Shown in pieces: positions 24,928 to 33,116 of a DNA stretch of 64,000 nucleotides. The position numbers and the translations under genes are program-made. This stretch comes from Martelella mediterranea. GTDB taxonomy: Bacteria; Pseudomonadota; Alphaproteobacteria; Rhizobiales; Rhizobiaceae. A model generated the notes under the pieces. The model was given only the letters and a program-made list of their open reading frames with translations. It did no database searches and was not told the origin of the DNA. The DNA lies in the NCBI GenBank assembly GCA_003001975.1, contig PVUG01000014.1:62001-126000 (forward strand). Reading direction: 5' to 3'. Positions within the stretch are counted from its first letter, which is position 1, and each line of letters opens with the position of its first letter.

Positions 24928-26467
24928 ATGAGAACGCGGCAATATCGCCGACGACGCGCACGCGCACGCGCCGCGCACCGCCGGGCAGATAGGCGATCGG
25001 AATGTCTTCGGTGTCGATCACGTTCACGCTTTCGGCCTTTGCGCCGGCGGCAACGGCGCGGTCACGCGCCAGACGTTCGGCTTCGGCGAGCGCTTCGTCG
25101 CGGCTCATCTCGGAAAACACCTGGTCGACTTCGCCGGACACCTGCGCCATGGCTGCGCCGAGCGCATTGGCGACGCCGGCGTGTTCAACCTTGACCACCT
25201 CGCTGATGCCCTTGATCTTTTCCGGGATCAGGAAAGCGCCGCCGCCGACGGCGATCAGCTTGACGCCTTCGGACGAAGTCTTCATCCGGTCGATGCCGTC
25301 TTCGACCATGCGTGCGATGCGGGCGAGCATGTCGGAGACGAAAGCCTGGTCCAGATGGCGCACGCGGTCGCGGTCGCCGATATCGGCAAGCCCGGCGGCC
25401 ACGGCAATATCGGTCGTCGTCAGCGTGTCGCCGCCGAAGACCAGCGCCTTTTCGGTAATCCTGTAGCCGACCGAACGCGGGCCGATGGTTCGGGTTTCGG
25501 GGTCGATGATGGTGCCGCCGCCAAGCGCCAGCGGCAGAAGATCGGGCATGCGGAACAGCGTGCGCACGCCGCCGACGGCGACGACATTGTTGGCCTCGCG
25601 CGGGAACCCGCCGACAAGGCAGCCGATATCGCTGGTGGTGCCGCCGACATCGACAACCATGGCCTCGCTCAGCCCGGTCAGGCTGGCCGCGCCGCGCATG
25701 GAATTCGTCGGCCCCGAGGCAAAGCTGTAGACCGGGTTGGCGGCGGCCACTTCCGCCAGCACCACGGTTCCGTCGTTCTGGGTGAGGTAGAAGGGCGCAT
25801 GAATGCCGGCCTGCCTGAGAGCCGCGCCGAAAGCGTCGATCGTATACTGTCCGAGGTTCTGCAACGCGGCATTCAGCAGTGTGACATTTTCGCGCTCGAG
25901 AAGGCCGATACGGCCGAGCGTGCTGGAAAGCGTAATCCGCGCTTCAGGAATGACGGAGCGGACGATTTCAGCGGCCTCATGCTCGCAGGCATCGGTCAGC
26001 GGCGAGAAAAGCGCGGTAATGCCGATGGCGGTGATACCGGCATCGCGCATCTTCATCGCGGCTTCGCGGACTGCGACAGTATCGAGCGGCACAAGTTCGC
26101 GACCGTCATATTCATGGCCGCCTTCGACCATGAAGGAAAGCGCGTCGACCTCGTTTCGAAGGTCCGCCGGCCAGTCGATCATCGCCGGAAGCGAGGCGCC
26201 TGCGGGCAGCGCGATGCGGATCGCGCCGACGCGTTCCAGCCGCGCGCGTTCGACAACGGCATTGGTGAAATGGGTGGTGCCGATCATGACCGCGTCAACC
26301 GGCGTGGCCGTTGCGGTCTCGTCTGCCATCACCTTGCCGATTGCCTGAACGACGCCCTGCATGACATCGGCCGTCGTCGGAAGCTTGACTGCGGCAAGAA
26401 CCTTATCGCCATCCAGCAGAACGGCATCCGTATTGGTGCCGCCAACGTCAATACCTATACGTTTCAT
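24926..26467 (-). CDS. Hydantoinase/oxoprolinase-type protein (HyuA-like, short form)
   Basis: A 513-residue protein of the hydantoinase A/oxoprolinase family with an actin-like ATPase fold. It has the N-terminal GIDVGGTNTDAVLLD, then MIGTTHFTNAV, NDGTVV and VDVGGTTSDIG, and a late AVGGGAFLIP. It lacks the long C-terminal extension of full HyuA. This short form is commonly found paired with a DUF917 protein, as here, where the TAA of the DUF917 gene overlaps its ATG. ATP-dependent opening of a five-membered cyclic amide such as a hydantoin or 5-oxoproline is the family reaction; the exact substrate is open. Confidence 0.88.
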   Translation of the reverse strand: MKRIGIDVGGTNTDAVLLDGDKVLAAVKLPTTADVMQGVVQAIGKVMADETATATPVDAVMIGTTHFTNAVVERARLERVGAIRIALPAGASLPAMIDWPADLRNEVDALSFMVEGGHEYDGRELVPLDTVAVREAAMKMRDAGITAIGITALFSPLTDACEHEAAEIVRSVIPEARITLSSTLGRIGLLERENVTLLNAALQNLGQYTIDAFGAALRQAGIHAPFYLTQNDGTVVLAEVAAANPVYSFASGPTNSMRGAASLTGLSEAMVVDVGGTTSDIGCLVGGFPREANNVVAVGGVRTLFRMPDLLPLALGGGTIIDPETRTIGPRSVGYRITEKALVFGGDTLTTTDIAVAAGLADIGDRDRVRHLDQAFVSDMLARIARMVEDGIDRMKTSSEGVKLIAVGGGAFLIPEKIKGISEVVKVEHAGVANALGAAMAQVSGEVDQVFSEMSRDEALAEAERLARDRAVAAGAKAESVNVIDTEDIPIAYLPGGARRVRVRVVGDIAAFS

Positions 26468-27543
26468 TATGCAAAAACCGATTTGTAATCAATGTCATAT
26501 CCGAAGGCGCGCGGGCCGACATGGGCAATGCCCTTCGCTGTCGTCAGCACATCCGGCGCGGGCAGGGCAACGGCGGTCACGCGCTGGCCGTAGCGAACGG
26601 TTTCCGTGCCGATGGCCTCGCCGGAGACGCTGTCGAGCAGGCAGATCAGGTCCGGTGTCATTGCTACCGGCGCGCCATTGCGGAAGGCAACCGCCCATTC
26701 GTTCTGGAACGCCAGTTCCAGCGTCGCGCCGTTATCGTCGTCGAGGCCGCCGATCGTCGCCATGCCGCGCAGAAAGCCGCCCGTCGTGGTCCGGTCGATA
26801 TCGGTCACCTTGCCGCGGAACAGAACCTTGCCGCCCTCGTGGCCGACAACGGCTGCCACCGGGTCTGAATGAGCCGCGCGGGCATCCTGCACGGCTCGCC
26901 CGAGCGCAATCGCCTTGGTGACGGTGTGAAGCACGCCCCAGTCCTTGACCTCACGGCCGGTGCGCGGCGCCTTGCAGGTCGCCGAAGTCGAGCCGACTTC
27001 GGTGCAGATCTGGCGGGAAATCCGTTCCATCCATTTCCAGGATGCCGCCTTGGCAACGATCGCCTCGTTGTCGCGGCAGTCGACCAGGGTCAGCGGATAC
27101 ATCGGCAGATCGCCGATCGCAAAACTGGTCATCTGGGCTTCCGGATAGGCGCGGCCCATGGCATCGGCATCCAGCACCGGTATGTCGAGCATCGCGCCCG
27201 CAAGGAAGGGCGACAGCGCATTGCCGCCGCCGATCTCGACGCTCATGATGGCGCGGAATTTCCGGCCCGTATAGTCTTCCATCAGGCGCACGGCGCGGGC
27301 CAGATGGGCGGGATCCACCAGCCGTTCCTGACCGACCAGCGGCGCGCCCATCTTGGAAACGACGGCGACCGCGTCGTCGTCATCAAGGGCCAGCGGGTCG
27401 AGAAGCCGGCAGCGTTTGCCGTCGCTGTACAGTTTCTTGAGATTGAGTTGGGCCAGATAGGGGCTTCCGCCACCACCGGTTCCCAGAATCCAGGCGCCGG
27501 TCGCCAGAGCATCGATCTCTGCCTCTTCAAATTCACGGATCAT
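26467..27543 (-). CDS. DUF917 / S-methyl-thiohydantoin desulfurase-type protein
   Basis: A 358-residue protein of the family formerly called DUF917 and now linked to thiohydantoin desulfurases. Visible blocks are the glycine-rich start WILGTGGGGSPYLAQLNL, SVEIGGGNALSPFLAGA, DADAMGRAYPE and a C-terminal VGPRAFGYDIDY. GGAGGTAAGA gives a strong ribosome site at 27543. It overlaps the HyuA-like gene by one base, so the two are surely co-translated and probably interact. Some relatives act in ergothioneine breakdown, but many occur in other hydantoin-like pathways; I do not assign a substrate. Confidence 0.85.
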   Translation of the reverse strand: MIREFEEAEIDALATGAWILGTGGGGSPYLAQLNLKKLYSDGKRCRLLDPLALDDDDAVAVVSKMGAPLVGQERLVDPAHLARAVRLMEDYTGRKFRAIMSVEIGGGNALSPFLAGAMLDIPVLDADAMGRAYPEAQMTSFAIGDLPMYPLTLVDCRDNEAIVAKAASWKWMERISRQICTEVGSTSATCKAPRTGREVKDWGVLHTVTKAIALGRAVQDARAAHSDPVAAVVGHEGGKVLFRGKVTDIDRTTTGGFLRGMATIGGLDDDNGATLELAFQNEWAVAFRNGAPVAMTPDLICLLDSVSGEAIGTETVRYGQRVTAVALPAPDVLTTAKGIAHVGPRAFGYDIDYKSVFA

Positions 27544-27682
27544 TCTTACCTCCGAAGATTGGACAGGAGCCTAACTTCTGAGTAGTTTTGCAGCTATAGG
27601 GGATTGCACCTAGAAATGCAGTGCCTTTTTATTAGGCATTTAGCTGGCGGTTTCACCGCCTTTTCTGATACGGAATTCATAC
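27544..27682. promoter_or_regulatory. Divergent promoter region with two inverted repeats
   Basis: 139 bp between the DUF917 operon and the AroM-LuxR gene. AAATGC (27614-27619) and GCATTT (27636-27641) form a spaced inverted repeat. GGCGGT-TTC-ACCGCC (27646-27660) followed by TTTT is a compact stem-loop that could act as an attenuator for the rightward gene. The region is a natural place for autoregulation by the LuxR-type protein. Confidence 0.45.
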
Positions 27683-28639
27683 TTGCAGATTTCAGACGAT
27701 CCAGATCGGCACCTTTCGCCCGGCGGCACGGAAAGACCGCGCCAGATCATGTTTGTCAGCGTCGGCCAGTCGCCGCGCACGGAACTGGTCGACAGCGTGA
27801 TGCGCGATGTCGGCATGCCCGTCGAGGCGCACGAAATCGGCGCGCTGGATGGTCTGGATGAAGAGGCTATCGACGATCTCAGGCCGTTGCCGGGCGAGGC
27901 GAGGATCATCACCGTGCTGCGCAATGACGAGAGCATCGTCTTGTCGAAACCGCGTATTGCCGACCGCATGTCACGCATTGTCGCGAATTTGCCATCCGGC
28001 GCATACGATCTTGTGGTGATCCTGACCACCGGTCTTTTCCGGGATTTCCAGAGTTCGTGCCCGACGGTCAATACCCAGCGCGTCATGGAGGCGACGGTCA
28101 TGTCGCTGGCATTTCGGGGGGATGCAATCGGCCTTATCCAGCCGCTGGAAGATCAGGTGGACGAGTTGGATATTCCGGCGCTCGGCCTGTTCCAGATCAC
28201 GGCCACACATGCACAGAACGCCAATCGCGCGTCTCTGGCCAGCGCGCTTCTCGATCTTGCCGAATGCGAGATCATCGTTCTCAATTCCGTCAGCTTCGAT
28301 GAGGAAGACCGCCAGACCGTGGCCAAGGCCAGCGGCAAGCCGGTCATCCTTGCCCGCCGGCTGGTGGCCGGCGCCATCCGGCTGCTGCTAGGCCGTCCCT
28401 ATCCGCCGCCACAGCCGGGCGCGTCGCAGGATTTCACGGACAAGCTGATGCGTCTGACCCCGCGGGAAAAACAGGTTCTCTCCCTGGTCGCCGAAGGGCT
28501 TTCCAACAAGGCCGTTGCCCGCCAGCTTGGCATCAGCCCGAAGACCGTCGAAATTCACCGCGCCAATGTGATGAACAAGATGGAAGTCAGCTCCGTCGGC
28601 GCGCTGATCCGGCTTGTGGTTTCTTCCGGTCAGTTCTGA
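27683..28639 (+). CDS. AroM domain fused to a LuxR-type DNA-binding domain
   Basis: A 318-residue protein with an unusual architecture. Residues about 23-235 are an AroM-family domain (VSVGQSPRTELV, IGALDGLDEE, SKPRIADRM, ARRLVAGAIRLLLG). After a proline-rich linker (RPYPPPQPG), residues about 255-318 are a GerE/LuxR helix-turn-helix (LTPREKQVLSLVAEGLSNKAVA, ISPKTVEIHRANVMNKM). At the two places where the neighbouring AroM protein has Cys, this one has Thr (ILTTG) and Ser (LNSVSF). I infer a ligand-binding, non-catalytic sensor that regulates transcription. TTG at 27683 with CGGAA upstream is the chosen start; ATG at 27749 would begin exactly at the AroM domain. Confidence 0.8.
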   Translation: MQISDDPDRHLSPGGTERPRQIMFVSVGQSPRTELVDSVMRDVGMPVEAHEIGALDGLDEEAIDDLRPLPGEARIITVLRNDESIVLSKPRIADRMSRIVANLPSGAYDLVVILTTGLFRDFQSSCPTVNTQRVMEATVMSLAFRGDAIGLIQPLEDQVDELDIPALGLFQITATHAQNANRASLASALLDLAECEIIVLNSVSFDEEDRQTVAKASGKPVILARRLVAGAIRLLLGRPYPPPQPGASQDFTDKLMRLTPREKQVLSLVAEGLSNKAVARQLGISPKTVEIHRANVMNKMEVSSVGALIRLVVSSGQF

Positions 28640-28673
28640 GCTATTCGGGTTTTGGCTGATTTTTAGGCGTGTC

Positions 28674-28799
28674 TTTTCATGAAATGCCTGTTTTTGCGGC
28701 GGGTTTGTCCGGCATGAAAAACGCCGGTTTAGGGGCTATTCCTGATAGAAGTGCGCGCGCCCCTGACGCTAGGCTGTTTTCATTCATGTATAAAACAGC
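28674..28799 (+). promoter_or_regulatory. Inverted repeats between the two AroM genes
   Basis: The 175-bp gap contains a perfect 8-bp inverted repeat TTTTCATG (28674-28681) / CATGAAAA (28713-28720). It also has a short stem CCGGC/GCCGG at 28709-28727 that may end the upstream transcript. A second 8-bp repeat, GCTGTTTT (28773-28780) / AAAACAGC (28792-28799), ends one base before the earliest possible start of the second AroM gene. These are candidate operators for the AroM-LuxR protein. Confidence 0.4.
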
Positions 28800-28814
28800 T
28801 TGCGGAATAAAGCC

Positions 28815-29492
28815 TTGAAAACCTCGCGCCTCGCTTTTGTCACCATCGGTCAGACACCGCGGATCGACCTTGTGCCTGAGATGGTTTCCGAAATCGTCGC
28901 CGGCCGTGAGGGCAATCCGCCGGAGATTGTCGAATTCGGCGTTCTGGATGGGCTTTCCGGCGCTGATCTCGATGCGCTGCGGGCAGAACCCGGCGAGCAT
29001 TCCTTTGCAACGCGGCTTGCCGATGGCAGCGAAATCGTCACCTCCAAGGATCGCACGGAAGAACGGCTGAACCGGCTTTTGCAGGATATCGACAGCAAGG
29101 GTTTCGACCTGATCGTGCTGTTGTGCACCGGCACGAAAATCGAGCCGTTGGCGAACACGCTCGTGGTCGAAGCCCAGCGCATCGTCGATTCCACCGTGGA
29201 AGCGCTGGCGCAGTCAGCGCGCAATCTCGGCGTCATTCTGCCGCTGGAGCGGCAGGTTGCCGATTTTGCCGAGCGGCATGTTTTCTCCCGCAATGCAAAG
29301 GCTGTGGCGGCCTCGCCCTATGCCGGAGACGATATGGCCGCACGTGCCGCCGCGCTTGCGGATTGCGACCTGATTGTCATGCATTGCATGGGCTATTCGG
29401 CCGCCATGCTGGAGGCGGTCCGCACATCGGTCGGTGCGCCGGTGCTGCTGTCGCGCCGGCTTGTGGCCGGTGTGGTCCGCCAGATGGTCTGA
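28815..29492 (+). CDS. AroM-family protein, cysteine-bearing paralogue
   Basis: A protein of about 225 residues made of a single AroM domain, the length of E. coli AroM, whose function is unknown. It aligns along its length with the AroM part of the upstream fusion (FVTIGQTPRIDLV, FGVLDGLSG, VLLSRRLVAGVVRQMV). It carries Cys at two positions, LLCTG (about residue 100) and MHCMGY (about residue 190), where the fusion has Thr and Ser. The second motif resembles the GCAGM motif of hydantoin and Asp/Glu racemases, so a racemase-like enzyme is possible. TTG at 28815 is preferred; TTG at 28800 is in frame. It lies 34 bp before a transporter operon. Confidence 0.8.
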   Translation: MKTSRLAFVTIGQTPRIDLVPEMVSEIVAGREGNPPEIVEFGVLDGLSGADLDALRAEPGEHSFATRLADGSEIVTSKDRTEERLNRLLQDIDSKGFDLIVLLCTGTKIEPLANTLVVEAQRIVDSTVEALAQSARNLGVILPLERQVADFAERHVFSRNAKAVAASPYAGDDMAARAAALADCDLIVMHCMGYSAAMLEAVRTSVGAPVLLSRRLVAGVVRQMV

Positions 29493-29526
29493 TTTTTCAA
29501 CCAAGTAACGATAAAGAGGGAATGAA

Positions 29527-31131
29527 ATGAAGAGACGCAGTTTATTCCAGGGCCTGGCTCTGGGCTTTTTCGCAGCTTCCGTGATGGGCTCCGTGCTTCC
29601 GGCTGCCCCCGCCGCAGCTTTCGAGCGCACCGATGATGGCGAGATCATCGTTTTCGGCGGTCGGCAGGCCATTCCGGTGCTCGACCCGCATGTGCGCTAT
29701 GACTGGTCGACGCGCATGATCCAGCAGGGCGTCTACGATGCGCTGGTCAAATATGAGGGCGATCCGGCCGAAGTGAAGCCGTGGCTGGCCGAAAGCTGGG
29801 ACATCAGCGATGATGGCAGCACCTGGACCTTTCACCTCGCCGAAGGGGTGACATTCCACAATGGCGACCCGGTGACGGCCGAAGCGGTGCGCTACTCTTT
29901 CGTGCGCGGCCTTGAGTTGAACAAGGGCGTGGCCTGGATGCTCAAGGATTTTCTGAAGCCGGAAGGCATCAAGGTTGTCGACGACTACACGGTCGAGTTC
30001 AACCTCGAAAAGCCCTATTCGCCGTTCCTGTCCTTCCTGCCCTGGTGGTATGTGGTCAACCCGGCACAGGTGGAAGCCAATATCGTTGACGACGATTACG
30101 GGCAGAAGTGGCTGACCGACCACGAAGCCGGCTCCGGTCCGTTCACGCTTGGCCGCTGGGAGCCGAATGTCCTTTATGAAGTCGAGGCCGTCGACGACTA
30201 CTGGAAGGGCTGGCCGCAGGGCGACAACCATCCCGCCGGCGTTATTTACCGGATCATCCGCGAACCGGCTGCCCAGAAGGCGGCGCTGCAGCGCGGCGAG
30301 GTCGATATTGTCGAAGGGCTGACCTCCGACGATTATGTCCAGATCGCCAATGCACCGGGCATCGCGATCGAAAACCACAAGGGCATGACCACGTTCGGCA
30401 TCAAGTTCAACAACCAGAAGGGTCCGACCGCCGACATCAACCTGCGCAAGGCGATTGCCTATGCAATGGACTACGATGCGCTGGTCCAGATCTACAACGG
30501 TGCGGCAACACTTGAGACAAGCCCGCTGCCGGGCGCAATGAAGGGCCATGTCGACGTTGCCGGCATTCCGCGTCAGGATATCGAAAAGGCGAAGGAATAT
30601 CTGGCCAAGTCCGATTATCCCGATGGCGGCATCACGCTCGACTATGTGCATGTTGCCGGTCTGGAAGAGGCGCGACGGATCGGTCTCGTTCTGCTGGATA
30701 ACCTCAAGGCGCTCAATATCGACGTCAACATCCGTCCGGAACAGTGGCCGAACATGGTGGCTGCCGGCGCCTCGATCGACACCACGCCCGACATGACGTC
30801 AATCTACGCGACGCCGATCTCGACCGACCCGGATTCGGTGGCCTACATGTATCACCGCGACAGCTGGGACAAGTATTACGGCATTGCCCATTACGACAAT
30901 CCCGAGGTCTGGGCGATGATCGACGAGGCCCGCGCGGAAACCGACTGGGACAAGCGCGCCGATCTCTATGCTCGGATCCAGACGCAGATTGTGGCCGATC
31001 AGCCGGAGGTTTTCGGCATGCTGCAGAACCGTCGCTGGGCGCGGCGCGACTATCTTGAAGGCTTTATCTTCAGCCCCGTCCGCTTTACCGGCGAAGTCGA
31101 CCTTTATCCGCTGTGGATCAAGACCGAATAA
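29527..31131 (+). CDS. Peptide-type ABC transporter substrate-binding protein
   Basis: A 534-residue SBP_bac_5 protein with an N-terminal export signal (KRRSLFQG, then hydrophobic core, ending PAAAFE) that is slightly twin-arginine-like. Family blocks include DPHVRYDWST, AESWDISDDGSTWTFHL, GVTFHNGDPVTAE and LRKAIAYAMDYDAL. It is clearly more distant from the pair at 11095 and 21313 than they are from each other. AGAGGGAATGAA precedes the ATG. Together with the following permeases and dual ATPase it forms a second complete importer, whose ligand is presumably the compound processed by the HyuA, DUF917 and AroM proteins. Confidence 0.92.
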   Translation: MKRRSLFQGLALGFFAASVMGSVLPAAPAAAFERTDDGEIIVFGGRQAIPVLDPHVRYDWSTRMIQQGVYDALVKYEGDPAEVKPWLAESWDISDDGSTWTFHLAEGVTFHNGDPVTAEAVRYSFVRGLELNKGVAWMLKDFLKPEGIKVVDDYTVEFNLEKPYSPFLSFLPWWYVVNPAQVEANIVDDDYGQKWLTDHEAGSGPFTLGRWEPNVLYEVEAVDDYWKGWPQGDNHPAGVIYRIIREPAAQKAALQRGEVDIVEGLTSDDYVQIANAPGIAIENHKGMTTFGIKFNNQKGPTADINLRKAIAYAMDYDALVQIYNGAATLETSPLPGAMKGHVDVAGIPRQDIEKAKEYLAKSDYPDGGITLDYVHVAGLEEARRIGLVLLDNLKALNIDVNIRPEQWPNMVAAGASIDTTPDMTSIYATPISTDPDSVAYMYHRDSWDKYYGIAHYDNPEVWAMIDEARAETDWDKRADLYARIQTQIVADQPEVFGMLQNRRWARRDYLEGFIFSPVRFTGEVDLYPLWIKTE

Positions 31132-31148
31132 GCCTGACCTTCAATCCG

Positions 31149-31174
31149 CCCCGGCCGGGTTCGCCCGACCGGGG
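31149..31174 (+). repeat. 11-bp stem with TTCG tetraloop after the binding-protein gene
   Basis: CCCCGGCCGGG (31149-31159) pairs with CCCGACCGGGG (31164-31174), one mismatch, closed by a TTCG loop, which is unusually stable in RNA. It lies 17 bp after the stop and 8 bp before the permease start, without a T run, and probably raises the ratio of binding protein to permease. Confidence 0.7.
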
Positions 31175-31182
31175 CACGACCC

Positions 31183-32205
31183 ATGCGGACGACAATGCTT
31201 TCATTTCTGCTGCGCAAGCTCCTGACGATTATCGGCACCATGATCGGTATCGCGGTGCTGACTTTCGTGATCACCAATATCGCGCCCGGCGATCCGGCGC
31301 GGCTGGTGGCCGGCCCCAATGCCACGCCGGATATGGTCGAGACCATCCGTGTGGAAAACGGGCTTGACAAGCCGATTGCCGAACAGTTCGTGATCTATAT
31401 GGGCAATCTGGTGCGCGGCGATCTCGGTACGTCGATCGTCACCACCCGTCCGGTGCTGGATGAACTGCTGCGCTATGCGCCTGCAACCATCGAACTTGTT
31501 CTGGTTGCCATGTCGCTCGGTGTTCTCGTCGGCGTGCCGCTCGGCATGCTATCCGCCGTCTACAAGGATACACCCTTCGACCATGCGGTGCGGATTTTCT
31601 CGATCTCCGGCGTGGCGCTGCCGGCCTTCTGGTTTGGCATTCTGCTGCAGCTTCTGTTTGCCGTCGATCTCGGCCTGCTTCCGGTCTCCGGCCGGCTGCC
31701 GCTGGTCACCCGCCCGCCCGACACCGTGACCGGGCTTCTGCTCATCGACAGCTTGATCCAGGGCCAGTTCTCGACCTTCGGCAAGGCGGTTTCGCACATC
31801 ATCCTGCCGGCGGTGGTGTTGTCCTTTCCCTGCCTCGCATCGATCCTCAGGGTCAACCGCGCCGAGATGATCGAAGTGCTGCAATCCGACTATATTGTCG
31901 CCGCCCGTGCGCACGGCATTGCCCGGACGCGGGTGATTATCGTTTACGCGCTGAAGAATGCGCTATTGCCGACCCTTGCGATGATCGGGCTGCGTTTCGG
32001 CTGGATGCTGGGGTCGACGGTTCTGGTCGAAACCGTGTTCGACTGGCCGGGCATTGGTCTTTATGCCGTGTCATCGGCGCTTTCATCCGATTTCAAACCC
32101 GTCATCGGCGTCACCCTCGTGATCGGGTTCTTCTTCATCGTCACCAATATGCTCGTTGATCTGGCCTATGTCTGGATCGATCCGCGCCTGAGGAAAGCCC
32201 GATGA
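31183..32205 (+). CDS. Peptide-type ABC transporter permease, DppB-like
   Basis: A 340-residue permease with six helices. It shows the family start LLRKLLTIIGTMIGIAVLTF, ITNIAPGDPARLVAGPNA, the middle block RIFSISGVALPAFWFGILLQLL and the ATPase-contact loop DYIVAARAHGIARTRVIIVYALKNALLP. ATG at 31195 is an alternative start that would remove four residues. The stop overlaps the next permease gene (ATGA). Confidence 0.92.
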   Translation: MRTTMLSFLLRKLLTIIGTMIGIAVLTFVITNIAPGDPARLVAGPNATPDMVETIRVENGLDKPIAEQFVIYMGNLVRGDLGTSIVTTRPVLDELLRYAPATIELVLVAMSLGVLVGVPLGMLSAVYKDTPFDHAVRIFSISGVALPAFWFGILLQLLFAVDLGLLPVSGRLPLVTRPPDTVTGLLLIDSLIQGQFSTFGKAVSHIILPAVVLSFPCLASILRVNRAEMIEVLQSDYIVAARAHGIARTRVIIVYALKNALLPTLAMIGLRFGWMLGSTVLVETVFDWPGIGLYAVSSALSSDFKPVIGVTLVIGFFFIVTNMLVDLAYVWIDPRLRKAR

Positions 32206-33116
32206 GCGATCTGCCAAGCGAAGTGCCGCAAACCCTTTCGTTCCGCGAGCGTCATGCCAGCACCATTCGTCAGTGGCGGCTTTATGCGTTCATGTTCCGC
32301 AAGAGCTTTTCCTCGATGCTGGGGCTGTTTCTTGTTGCCCTGTTTCTGATTCTGGCGGCAATCGGCCCGTGGATCGTGCCCCATCCCGAAGATGCGCTTG
32401 GCGCGGTCAATATGGGAGAGCGGCTGCTGCCGCCATCCTTCGCCCATCTTTTCGGAACCGATGAAATGGGAGCGGATATCTTTTCCCGGGTGATCGTCGG
32501 CACGCGGACATCGCTGTGGATCGGCATCGTGATTACCGGCGTGGCGGCGCTGATCGGTGTGCCGCTCGGCATTATCGCCGGCTATCGCGGCGGGTTTCTC
32601 CGCGCCGTTATCATGCGGGTGACGGAGCTTTTTCTGGCCGTGCCGGGGCTGGCGCTCGCGCTCGCCATCGTCGCCGCCCTCGGGCCGGGCATCACCAATT
32701 GCGTGGTGGCGCTTTCCCTGGTCTGGTGGCCGGGTTATGTCCGCCTCGTCGAGGCCAAGACGCTGGCAGTGAAGGAAGAGCTTTTCATCGAGTCTGCGCG
32801 CTCCATCGGGGCGAAGACGCCCTGGCTGCTCTGGCACCACATTCTGCCCAACTGCCTGTCGCCTATCATCGTCAAGATGAGCATGGATATGGGCATGGCC
32901 ATTCTGGCCGCAGCCTCGCTCGGCTTTATCGGCCTCGGTGCGCCGCCGCCGGCGCCGGAATGGGGTTCGATGATTTCGATTGCGCGCAGCTATATGCCGG
33001 ACTGGTGGTGGTATTCCTTCTTCCCCGGCATGGCGATTTTCCTGACCGTTCTGGGGTTCAACCTGCTTGGCGACGGTCTCCGCGACATTCTCGATCCCAG
33101 GAGCCGTGAACGATGA
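32202..33116 (+). CDS. Peptide-type ABC transporter permease, DppC-like
   Basis: A 304-residue permease of the DppC/OppC type. HLFGTDEMGADIFSRVI follows the first helix; LFIESARSIGAKTPWLLWHHILPN is the coupling loop; the end GDGLRDILDPRSRE is typical. It starts inside the stop of the DppB-like gene, and its own stop overlaps the ATPase gene, so the three are tightly coupled. Confidence 0.93.
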   Translation: MSDLPSEVPQTLSFRERHASTIRQWRLYAFMFRKSFSSMLGLFLVALFLILAAIGPWIVPHPEDALGAVNMGERLLPPSFAHLFGTDEMGADIFSRVIVGTRTSLWIGIVITGVAALIGVPLGIIAGYRGGFLRAVIMRVTELFLAVPGLALALAIVAALGPGITNCVVALSLVWWPGYVRLVEAKTLAVKEELFIESARSIGAKTPWLLWHHILPNCLSPIIVKMSMDMGMAILAAASLGFIGLGAPPPAPEWGSMISIARSYMPDWWWYSFFPGMAIFLTVLGFNLLGDGLRDILDPRSRER

